This document shows positions 17,791 through 24,921 of a stretch of 64,000 nt of DNA, piece after piece; position 1 is the first letter of the stretch, and every line of letters starts with the position of its first letter. This stretch comes from Catalinimonas sp038039535 (GTDB lineage Bacteria > Bacteroidota > Bacteroidia > Cytophagales > Cyclobacteriaceae), in the NCBI RefSeq assembly GCF_038039535.1, contig NZ_JBBPHP010000036.1, forward strand, positions 1 through 64,000, read 5' to 3'. Under the pieces are notes generated by a model. The model saw only the letters and a program-made list of their open reading frames with translations. It was not told where the DNA came from and did no database searches. A program made the translations under genes and the position numbers.

Positions 17791-19059
17791 ATGAATAAAC
17801 AGCAGAATCGACGTCATTTTCTTAAATCAGCCGCTGTAAGCACGCTTGGGTCAGCAGTCATCTTTGGAGCCTCCCCCCCAGCTTATGGTGCTCCTACCAA
17901 TGATTATGAAGAGCTGGACAAAATTCTTGCTGAGCCGGTGCTCAAAAAAGAGCTCTTCAGCAGTCCGGTGGTCATTGAAAAACTGGAACTGCTGCGGCTG
18001 GAGGATAACTTTATCTGTAGAGTAACTTCTACCGATGGTGCTGAAGGCATTGCGGTAAGCAACAATTTCCAAATGATTTATTTGTACCCGATTTTTCAGC
18101 TTCGACTACAGCCTTTTTTCATCGGTAAAGACGCACGCGACTGGGAACAATTGCTGGACGAAGTATATGTGTACAAGAGCAATTACAAGCTGCAAAATCT
18201 GGCACTCTGGGTTCCTCTGGCTACCATTGAGTTTGCTGTGCTGGATATGCTGGGCAAAATTGCCGGTAAATCTATGGGAGAGTTGATAGGTGATATTCAC
18301 CATCCGGAGATTGCTGTCTATCAGGCGAATAATTACCGGGGGAAATCAGCCGAGGAATCTATCCGGCTTATCCAGAAAGAGGTAGAAGAAACGCAGGCCA
18401 AAGCCCTGAAGTTTAAAGTAGGTGGACGGATGAGCAATAATGCAGATTACCCTCCTGGCAGGACCGAGAAGCTCATCCCGCTGGTGCGCAAAACCTTCGG
18501 CGATGAGATGACCATCTACGCCGATTCCAACGGCTCTTATACGCCCGATGAAGCCATCCGTATTGGAAAGCTGATGGAGGAATACAAATATGACTTTTAC
18601 GAAGAACCCGTACCTTTTGACTGGTATGAAGAGACCAAACAGGTAGCCGATGCGCTGACTGTCCCGATTGCGGGAGGAGAGCAGGAACCCAGCATGCACA
18701 GCTTTCGCTGGCTCATTCAAAATGATGCACTGGATATCGTGCAGCCCGATATCTTCTACTTCGGCGGAATGATACGCTCCATGAAGGTTGCTCGCATGGC
18801 AGCTGCCAGAAACAAGGTCTGCACCCCGCATATTTCTGGCTCCGGGCTGGGCTATCTGTACATGATGCATTTTGTGTCGGCAGTACCCAATGCCGGGCCT
18901 TATCATGAGTTTAAAGGTTTTAACAATGAGTTGCCCCTGGATTCTCCCACCTCTAGTCTGACGAGTAAGGGAGGAGTGGTAAAGGTACCCACTGGGCCGG
19001 GACTGGGTGTTACCATTGATCCGGCTTACATAGAAGACCATAAGCCAGTACAAGCTTAA
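17791..19059 (+). CDS. Second Tat-exported enolase-superfamily enzyme (mandelate racemase subgroup)
   Basis: The ATG at 17791 gives 422 residues beginning MNKQQNRRHFLKSAAVS, a twin-arginine signal; an ATG 33 bases upstream would add a non-signal stretch. The catalytic pattern is complete: K207-x-K209, metal ligands D245, E271 and E297, and the D320-H347 dyad with the 27-residue spacing of mandelate racemase. The KxK base pair differs from the KxR of the enzyme at 14011-15225, so the two probably act on opposite stereochemistry or on successive substrates. GGEQEPS around the third ligand resembles acid-sugar dehydratases. The exact substrate is not deducible. It is followed 42 bases later by the second WD40 gene. 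Confidence 0.88.
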   Translation: MNKQQNRRHFLKSAAVSTLGSAVIFGASPPAYGAPTNDYEELDKILAEPVLKKELFSSPVVIEKLELLRLEDNFICRVTSTDGAEGIAVSNNFQMIYLYPIFQLRLQPFFIGKDARDWEQLLDEVYVYKSNYKLQNLALWVPLATIEFAVLDMLGKIAGKSMGELIGDIHHPEIAVYQANNYRGKSAEESIRLIQKEVEETQAKALKFKVGGRMSNNADYPPGRTEKLIPLVRKTFGDEMTIYADSNGSYTPDEAIRIGKLMEEYKYDFYEEPVPFDWYEETKQVADALTVPIAGGEQEPSMHSFRWLIQNDALDIVQPDIFYFGGMIRSMKVARMAAARNKVCTPHISGSGLGYLYMMHFVSAVPNAGPYHEFKGFNNELPLDSPTSSLTSKGGVVKVPTGPGLGVTIDPAYIEDHKPVQA

Positions 19060-19101
19060 CAAATGACTTAATCACTACACATTACCTAAATAATCAGCAA
19101 T

Positions 19102-20193
19102 ATGAAGTTTATTTTTTTGCTCATCCTAAGTGTTTCTTTGCTCCAGACCGGCTACGCTCAGGAGGAAAAGAACCTGATCTATAATAGCGAGGCACCCGAT
19201 GTTTTTCCGCTCTGGCACAGAGTAGCAGATTTTTCAACAAAATTAAGAGCAGTAGAAGCGGCAGAGCTGTCCCCTGATGGAAGGCTGGCCGTGTCAGGCT
19301 CAAAGTTCGGCTATAAAGTGATGCTCTGGCGCACAGCAGATGGTTCGCTGGTGTGGGAAAATGAACATGAATCTGAGGTAGAATGTGTGGTCTTCTCTCC
19401 TGACGGCAAAAGAGTAGCCAGCGGTGGAGAAGATTTTTATGTGCGCATCTGGGATGTGGAAAGTGGTAAGCAACTGGCTGCCTGGGAGCACGATAGTGGC
19501 CTGGATGGCATCACCTGGTCGCATGATAGCAAACTGATCGCTACCGGCTCAGAAGCGGGAGACGCCTGGCTCTGGGATGGCGATACCTATGAAATGCTGG
19601 CTAAGATCAAGGCAGGCTCTACCATCAACTCTCTGGATTTTACGAAAGATGACAGCCGCTTGGTAGTGGCCGGAAACATACAGACGCCTGATCCTGAGAC
19701 CGGAAAAACCCACTACGCAGGTTTCGTTTCCCTGATTGATGTGCAGGAAAGAAAGGTGATTCGTCAGTATGAAGGACATGAAGCTTCGGTAAAATCAGTA
19801 CGTATTTCAGATGATGAACAGTTCATCGCTACCGGCAGCTTTGACAGCACAGCCAGAGTGTTTAATTTCCGAAGCGGAGCATTATTACAGACCTTCAAAA
19901 GACCATTACGGGTAGAGGCCATCGCTTTTACGCCTGACGGACAATATCTGGCCATTGGTAGCCAGGAGCCGCAGATTACCTTCATCCGCATGAGCGATTA
20001 TAAGAAAGTATTTGAATTGCCCTGCCCCAGAGTTGAGTACCTGGATTTTTCTGATGATGGGAGACTTTTGCTCACCTCCCATGAGGACAGTGGCTTGCTT
20101 TCCCTGTACATGATGCTCTCCAACTCAGGCCGAACAGGTGTGTATCAGAGAATTGCCAATGACCAGCTGAAAAACAGAGACCTGCAGGAATAA
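19102..20193 (+). CDS. Secreted WD40-repeat protein, paralogue of the one at 11645
   Basis: This 363-residue protein has a Sec signal (about 1-19, ending GYAQ) and seven or so WD40 blades, for example SPDGRLAVSGS, SPDGKRVASGGEDFYVRIWD and ISDDEQFIATGSFDSTARVF. The repeats are more canonical than in its paralogue at 11645-12778. It has no catalytic domain. Adjacent exported enolase-superfamily and carbohydrate-binding-like genes suggest a periplasmic binding or scaffold role within one complex or pathway. Duplication at both ends of the enzyme block is a strong hint that the two propellers are not interchangeable bystanders. Confidence 0.78.
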   Translation: MKFIFLLILSVSLLQTGYAQEEKNLIYNSEAPDVFPLWHRVADFSTKLRAVEAAELSPDGRLAVSGSKFGYKVMLWRTADGSLVWENEHESEVECVVFSPDGKRVASGGEDFYVRIWDVESGKQLAAWEHDSGLDGITWSHDSKLIATGSEAGDAWLWDGDTYEMLAKIKAGSTINSLDFTKDDSRLVVAGNIQTPDPETGKTHYAGFVSLIDVQERKVIRQYEGHEASVKSVRISDDEQFIATGSFDSTARVFNFRSGALLQTFKRPLRVEAIAFTPDGQYLAIGSQEPQITFIRMSDYKKVFELPCPRVEYLDFSDDGRLLLTSHEDSGLLSLYMMLSNSGRTGVYQRIANDQLKNRDLQE

Positions 20194-20253
20194 TCTATAG
20201 TTACGTGTGGAGAATCAGAAGAGTATTTCAAAATATTTTGACAAATAACATCT

Positions 20254-20847
20254 ATGAAAGCCATCATTCCAGTTCTGTTGCTTTTATCTCATCTGTCCCT
20301 TGCTCAGGAAAGGCAGTACAGTATTAATAAAGAAGGATATCTTGTATTGGAGGCAGAAAACATGCCTCATAGCGAGCTGTGGAATTTTGTGGCCGTAGAA
20401 AAAGGAAAAAACTGTACTGGTACAGGTTATCTGAAATATGTGGGGCCTGTGACAGGAAGTGGACATGATCAGGAAACAGATACTGAGGGTAAGTTACAGG
20501 GAAATCCTGAAGACTGGCTGGTAATACCAGTAGAAGTAAAGGTGCCGGGAAGATATCGCATCAACTTACGTAATCATCATCTGGAAAAAGATGGGGACAA
20601 CGATATTTGGGTGCATATTGTAGGCTGGCCTCCACCCATTAAGCGTGTAGGAGACCATGCAGTAGATTCCTTCCAATGGCTTACCTGGGGACCAGACTGG
20701 GTATATTGGGATATAGAGAAGCCGGGGCTGTATGAATTCTATGTAGCGGGTAGATCTCATGGTTTTGGCATAGACAGAATTGCCATATATAATGAAAAAG
20801 CACCTATTAGTGTTTTTCTAAGAGAGACAAAACCTGCCAACGAATAA
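20254..20847 (+). CDS. Small secreted carbohydrate-binding-like protein
   Basis: The 197-residue product has a signal peptide (about 1-17, ending LSLAQ). The mature part contains GYLVLEAENMP, DWLVIPVEVKVPGRYRINLRN, a Trp-rich stretch near 125-155 and a C-terminal IDRIAIY strand. This pattern (EAENM near the start, then a glycine-rich jelly roll ending with IDRI) is typical of CBM6/CBM35-like beta-sandwich domains. No enzyme domain is attached, so it probably binds a sugar or glycan, or is a stand-alone lectin-like subunit. It is the last gene of the sus-enolase block, and a stem-loop terminator follows. Confidence 0.65.
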   Translation: MKAIIPVLLLLSHLSLAQERQYSINKEGYLVLEAENMPHSELWNFVAVEKGKNCTGTGYLKYVGPVTGSGHDQETDTEGKLQGNPEDWLVIPVEVKVPGRYRINLRNHHLEKDGDNDIWVHIVGWPPPIKRVGDHAVDSFQWLTWGPDWVYWDIEKPGLYEFYVAGRSHGFGIDRIAIYNEKAPISVFLRETKPANE

Positions 20848-20883
20848 AGGGCAAGCTAACTGAGCTGTGCTCATCTAGGTTTC

Positions 20884-20901
20884 AAGCACCTGTGCTTTTT
20901 T
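20884..20901 (+). terminator. Rho-independent terminator after the sus-enolase block
   Basis: AAGCA pairs with TGCTT around a CCTG loop, followed by a run of T residues to 20901. It sits 37 bases after the last gene of the block. The stem is short, but the T-run makes it a plausible terminator. Confidence 0.55.
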
Positions 20902-20962
20902 ACTCCAAACATAGAATGCTTCATGCTAACCTTATACAGCAAATAAACACCTTATTATTTAT

Positions 20963-21002
20963 GCTCAACAACTTGAGCTGATGCTCCGTAAATTTTACGG
21001 AG
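20963..21002. repeat. Pair of adjacent inverted repeats
   Basis: GCTCAA at 20963-20968 pairs with TTGAGC at 20973-20978 around a CAAC loop. Five bases later, CTCCGTAAA at 20984-20992 pairs with TTTACGGAG at 20994-21002 around a single T. There is no T-run. The second dyad is near perfect, like an operator or a remnant end repeat. No gene starts close by, so its role is unknown. Confidence 0.4.
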
Positions 21003-21093
21003 AAATTGAATCACAAGACCTCTATCTATCCTAATCTGGGCATAGGCTTGCTCAATTGATGGCCTCTACTTCTCAGTAATTCTTGAAAGGAAG

Positions 21094-21341
21094 CTAGTTT
21101 TCTGTCCAGCTGCTTTGCACATCCGGCTGAGCATCAGTCTCTCCACTAAGTTCAATCCCAAGCCCTGACTCTTTATTATCAATATTACTGCGTGTAATCG
21201 GCTCCCCTTTATCAGCCTGGTTTAGGCAGTAGTTCTCTGACACTTTTACCAATATGTTCTTTTAAAGAATATCTGTTAATTTCTGCCAATAGCTCATTGA
21301 ACCATACAAAGTGTAGTTGAGTATTAATCATATCCAATGGG
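21094..21341 (-). pseudogene. Decayed PAS-domain sensor fragment
   Basis: Read on the minus strand from 21341, one frame gives a PAS-like piece (VWFNELLAEINRYSLKEHIGK then SVRELLP) and stops at TGA. The next frame continues with DKGEPITRSN and ELSGETDAQPDVQSSW, which match the end of a PAS_4-type domain (usual form: GEP-NVEISGETPAQPG). It then stops at 21094-21096. The frame change in a single recognisable domain shows that this is a remnant. A PAS histidine kinase follows on the other strand, so local turnover of sensor genes is likely. Confidence 0.5.
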
Positions 21342-21462
21342 AGCAGTATCATAGATGGCTTACAATCAACCTGAGTCTACACATTGTGAAATTTTTTTAA
21401 AAAAGTATAATAGAGGTTGGTTTTGTAGAGAAAGTTAGATAGATACAAAGTGATATCTTTCC

Positions 21463-21470
21463 TATCTTTG
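21463..21470 (+). promoter_or_regulatory. Possible Bacteroidota -7 promoter element of the histidine kinase gene
   Basis: TATCTTTG matches the Bacteroidota sigma -7 consensus TAnnTTTG exactly. It lies 55 bases upstream of the preferred ATG at 21525 and inside the longer version of the ORF, which supports the shorter start. A TTTG-like -33 element at the expected distance was not found. Confidence 0.4.
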
Positions 21471-21524
21471 TTACTATCAACATTATCGTGTAACTTTTTC
21501 ATCTATGGATTTAAGCTTCGGAGT

Positions 21525-22649
21525 ATGAATAATAAGCCACAGTCTTCTGGGCCTAAAAAACTTTTAGAAGAGAGTGAAGCCAGATATCAACTATTGATCA
21601 ATAGCGTAAAAGATTACGCTATATTCATGTTAGACCCCCAGGGGTATATTTCCACCTGGAATGCTGGCGCTGAAAAGCTGAAAGGTTATAGCAAAGAGGA
21701 GATTATCCATCAGCATTTTTCAATATTCTATCCTACAGAAGCAGCTGCAGCTCAATATCCTGATTTTGAACTGGCCAAAGCTTTAGAAAATGGAAAGTTT
21801 GAAGACGAGGGATGGAGAATAAGAAAGGATGGAAGCCAATTCTGGGCGAATGTGACCATTGCTCCCATATATAATCATAAAAATCAGCATATAGGTTTTA
21901 CAAAAATTACCAGGGATTTAAGTGAGCGCATTAAAAACGAAACGCTTATGAGGAAAAATAAAGAGTTGCATCAGGTAAATACTGACCTGGATAACTTTAT
22001 TTATACCGCCTCACACGACCTCAAGGCTCCCATTACTAATCTGGAAGGGCTACTTTCCTTGGTAGAAAGAATTATATGTCCGAAGCTGAATGAGTCTGAA
22101 AAACAAATAATTGAGAAAATGGGCACTTCCTTATCAAGATTGCAGAGTACCATAGAAAGTCTTATTGAAGTGACTAAGGCACAGAAAAATCTGGAGGAAG
22201 TAAAGGAGGTAGTTTCTTTCAAAGAGGTGTTGGAAGAAGTAAAAGAAGAAATAAGCCCCTTAATTATGAGTTCTAATGCTATAATAAGTGATAATTTACA
22301 GGTGCAGGAACTGATATTTGCTAAAGCCAACCTGAGAAGTATCCTCTATAATCTGCTCAGCAATGCCGTCAAGTACCGCTCATCCGAAAGGCAAACTGAG
22401 GTAGAAGTGGCTACTTATAAAGAAAAAGGTCAAATTGTATTAAGTGTCCGGGACAATGGTCTTGGGCTTAGTGAAACTCAACAAGCAAAGCTTTTCACAA
22501 TGTTTAAGCGTTTTCATAGAGACATAGAAGGGACGGGCATAGGCTTGTATATTGTCAAAAGAGTGATAGAAAACTATGGCGGGAAGATTCAGGTCAAAAG
22601 CAAGCTAAATGAAGGAACAGAGTTTAAGCTTTATTTTAACCTTTTTTAG
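21525..22649 (+). CDS. PAS-domain sensor histidine kinase
   Basis: The ATG at 21525 gives 374 residues; the frame is open from a GTG at 21450, but a promoter-like element lies in that extension and the added peptide looks non-native. Domains are PAS (about 15-130, with ISTWNAGAEKLKGYSKEEI and the NVTIAPIYN PAC part), HisKA (about 150-215, phospho-accepting His in TASHDLKAPI) and HATPase_c (about 255-374, with NLLSNAVKYR, DNGLGL and GTGIGLYIVKRV boxes). No membrane segment is present, so it is a cytoplasmic kinase. There is no receiver gene next to it; it is an orphan whose partner must be elsewhere. Confidence 0.88.
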   Translation: MNNKPQSSGPKKLLEESEARYQLLINSVKDYAIFMLDPQGYISTWNAGAEKLKGYSKEEIIHQHFSIFYPTEAAAAQYPDFELAKALENGKFEDEGWRIRKDGSQFWANVTIAPIYNHKNQHIGFTKITRDLSERIKNETLMRKNKELHQVNTDLDNFIYTASHDLKAPITNLEGLLSLVERIICPKLNESEKQIIEKMGTSLSRLQSTIESLIEVTKAQKNLEEVKEVVSFKEVLEEVKEEISPLIMSSNAIISDNLQVQELIFAKANLRSILYNLLSNAVKYRSSERQTEVEVATYKEKGQIVLSVRDNGLGLSETQQAKLFTMFKRFHRDIEGTGIGLYIVKRVIENYGGKIQVKSKLNEGTEFKLYFNLF

Positions 22650-22710
22650 CATAAAGAATCATTCCACCTTTTTCAGAATAAATTCTTTTTGAAAAATCTA
22701 TGCCCCAATA

Positions 22711-23607
22711 CTATTTATACTCCAGACACCACTGAAAATGGCCTTCCAGGATTTTTTCTTTTTCTTGTCTTACAAAATCCAGATATGCACGGGCGACCGG
22801 AGAGAGTTTCTTGCCTTTTAGCCAGACCAGTCGCCATTTGGTTTTGATAGGTAATCCTTTGGCAGGCAAAATATGAATTTGCTTATTTTCCAGCTCATTA
22901 TGAATACCGATGAGTGGCACGATAGAATAGCCCAAACCCGCAATTACTGCCTGTTTTACCGCCTCGTTAGAGGTGAGTTCCATTCTTCTCCTACGATTAC
23001 CCTGGTGAGTGCTAAAATATATTTCCATAGCCATTCTGGTGGCTGAGCCTTCTTCCCGGTAGATCAGAGGTTTGTTTTCCTGCTTTTTAGGCTGGTTGCC
23101 TACCAGGTATAGCTTGTTCTCAAGCAGCAGTTCTTCCTCAATGTGCAGATTATCTGGCAATACCGAAACTAAGGCAAAGTCGGTTTCATTATTTTTAAGG
23201 CTTTCCACTACCTTGGTTTTATTGGTTACATCCAACACCAGATCAATACCGGAGTGCTGCTCTAAGAAACCTGATAAAAAATAAGGGATTACATACTTGC
23301 CGGTGGAGGCAGAAGATATGGATAAGCGTCCGGTCATAATACCCTGATACGCCTCTGTTTTATAATTAATTGTATATAACTCCTGGATAACTCTCTCGGC
23401 AATAGAAGCAATTTCATGCCCAAACTCAGTGATATGTAATTGTCGGCCAATTACTTCGGTCAGCGGAATCTTAAACTGATCCTGAAAATTTTTAAGCTGT
23501 ATGGAAACCGCGGGCTGAGTCATGTATAACTCCTCGGCAGCCTTGGTAATACTCCGGGTCTGAACTACTTTCAAAAATATCTGAAGTTGATGAATAGTAT
23601 AATTCAT
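22711..23607 (-). CDS. LysR-family transcriptional regulator, divergent from the dab-like operon
   Basis: The 298-residue protein has an N-terminal winged helix-turn-helix (about 1-62, with SITKAAEELYMTQPAVSIQLK) and a two-lobed LysR effector domain (about 90-295). The sequence resembles CbbR/CysB-like LysR proteins. It is divergent from a small membrane protein, an unknown protein, DabB and DabA, and matching ATAAAAT/ATTTTAT dyads lie near each end of the 661-base intergenic gap. LysR regulators commonly sit next to and control the divergent operon. Here that would mean regulating an inorganic carbon pump in response to carbon status; the effector is unknown. Confidence 0.88.
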   Translation of the reverse strand: MNYTIHQLQIFLKVVQTRSITKAAEELYMTQPAVSIQLKNFQDQFKIPLTEVIGRQLHITEFGHEIASIAERVIQELYTINYKTEAYQGIMTGRLSISSASTGKYVIPYFLSGFLEQHSGIDLVLDVTNKTKVVESLKNNETDFALVSVLPDNLHIEEELLLENKLYLVGNQPKKQENKPLIYREEGSATRMAMEIYFSTHQGNRRRRMELTSNEAVKQAVIAGLGYSIVPLIGIHNELENKQIHILPAKGLPIKTKWRLVWLKGKKLSPVARAYLDFVRQEKEKILEGHFQWCLEYK

Positions 23608-23640
23608 AAAAATAGTTTATAAGTCTAGCTGCAAAGTTAA

Positions 23641-23660
23641 ATAAAATTATATGATTTTAT
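23641..23660. promoter_or_regulatory. Dyad upstream of the LysR gene, probable operator
   Basis: ATAAAAT, six bases (TATATG), then ATTTTAT: a perfect 7-bp inverted repeat 33 bases upstream of the lysR-type start codon. The same half-sites recur at 24168-24189 upstream of the divergent operon. In AT-rich DNA this could arise by chance, but the two-site arrangement fits LysR autoregulation. Confidence 0.45.
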
Positions 23661-24167
23661 TTCCTTTATAAATAGCAGATTTCAAACCTCAATGAAATAA
23701 CACAAAGAAGCATAAATATGAGATGAAAAGCATTTCGGTAGAGCTCCTAGCTTATCCTCAGGAAAAACAGAACAAAGCTTAAAGGACAAGATACTGAATG
23801 TGGTAAGGACGAATGTGTTTCCTGTTAAGAAAATAGTCTGGAGAAATTTAAAGAAATGATCAAAGTCTTTTTGACAAAATGTCCGGGCCCAGCACTCCGG
23901 TAATTCAAAGATAGTTTGTGCTGATAGTGATGGACTAGCGGAAAAATGAATTATTCCTTTCCTGATTCAATATTTGTTCAACTCATCATAGCCATATGAT
24001 CACCCTTAGCTGTCAGACTAACAGGTGGCGCTAAACTATACTGTTGATGCACATAAAGAGAGGATAATATGAATGAATATTATGACTGTGGGGAAAAATA
24101 GCGATATGTAAACCCTCTGATAAGTTACAGAAAACTGCATCAGCACGCACCTAAGGGGTTAATCAGA

Positions 24168-24189
24168 ATAAAATATAAAATTATTTTAT
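24168..24189. promoter_or_regulatory. Dyad upstream of the dab-like operon, probable LysR operator
   Basis: ATAAAAT occurs at 24168-24174 and again at 24175-24181, and ATTTTAT lies at 24183-24189. The inner pair makes a 15-base palindrome around a single T; the outer pair is spaced by 8 bases. It sits about 80 bases before the ATG at 24269, the normal position of a LysR activation site. Confidence 0.45.
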
Positions 24190-24233
24190 GAAATACATTA
24201 AAAACATAAATGAAAATATATGATAATAAATTA

Positions 24234-24242
24234 TAACCTTTG
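24234..24242 (+). promoter_or_regulatory. Weak -7-like element of the dab-like operon
   Basis: TAACCTTTG resembles the Bacteroidota -7 box TAnnTTTG with one extra base in the spacer. It lies 27 bases before the first ATG of the operon and 45 bases after the putative operator. No -33 box is obvious, as expected for an activator-dependent promoter. Confidence 0.3.
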
Positions 24243-24268
24243 CAGAGTACAACAAACAAACAGATACT

Positions 24269-24535
24269 ATGCAAAAAACAGCAAAACAAGTTGAAGAAAT
24301 TAACACAGTAGGCAAATTGGGAATTATGCCCGACAAGCTGAGGCAAATTCTATACGTGATTACAGGTTTTACTTTGCTTGGATCCTGGATCTTATTGTCT
24401 GCACTAAATGGCAGCATATTATTGAAAGAAGTTGTGGCATCTGTCATCATCATCGTTTGCCTGCTTCTTTTGAAAGCGATTAGACCAGGGTATGAACAAG
24501 ATAGAAACCGGTTGGAACAAATTATTATTCAATAA
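24269..24535 (+). CDS. Small two-helix membrane protein, first gene of the dab-like operon
   Basis: This 88-residue protein has two hydrophobic helices (about 27-46 and 52-71) joined by a short loop, a polar N-terminus and a charged C-terminal tail (RPGYEQDRNRLEQ). It has a faint resemblance to DUF2892-type small membrane proteins, but I cannot assign a family. It begins the operon that ends in DabB and DabA and is divergent from the LysR gene. A role as an accessory or regulatory subunit of the carbon pump is plausible from position only. The start is the only ATG after the promoter-like element. Confidence 0.6.
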   Translation: MQKTAKQVEEINTVGKLGIMPDKLRQILYVITGFTLLGSWILLSALNGSILLKEVVASVIIIVCLLLLKAIRPGYEQDRNRLEQIIIQ

Positions 24536-24561
24536 ATGGTATCACGCTTAGAACTATAGCT

Positions 24562-24852
24562 ATGAATTCGTTTGAACAACTACAGACAACAAAATTTATG
24601 ATTGGAGTCTACAATCCACTACTAGCAGCAGATATGGTTTCGTCTATCATTGATGCTCACATCAATTTTTACAAGCTGCAATTTCTATCCCAGTGGGAAT
24701 CGGATCACTCAACCAGTACTGAGGACCGTGACAAAAAAATAGGGGAGCTTAAAGAGAAAAAGAAGCAATTGAGATCATTAATTGAACAATCAAAAGAAGA
24801 GGGAGGCAACATAAGCCTGGAAGGGATATTTGAAATAAAATTGATGAGGTAG
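24562..24852 (+). CDS. Small helical protein of unknown function in the dab-like operon
   Basis: The 96-residue soluble product has an N-terminal segment (LLAADMVSSIIDAHINFYKLQFLSQ by sense, about 19-43) and then a charged coiled-coil-like stretch (KKIGELKEKKKQLRSLIEQS). It has no signal peptide and I recognise no family. It lies 26 bases after the small membrane protein gene and 69 before DabB in the same direction. Co-transcription suggests a part in assembly or regulation of the pump. Confidence 0.55.
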   Translation: MNSFEQLQTTKFMIGVYNPLLAADMVSSIIDAHINFYKLQFLSQWESDHSTSTEDRDKKIGELKEKKKQLRSLIEQSKEEGGNISLEGIFEIKLMR

Positions 24853-24921
24853 CAGTCTGTTTTTATCACAAAATTTTACAAACGCTAAAAAAAGATATTC
24901 TCATTTTAATTGAAACAAAGT

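Noticed and set aside
18346..19062. Minus-strand frame of 238 codons
   Set aside because: Antisense shadow of the second enolase-superfamily gene; no domain pattern.
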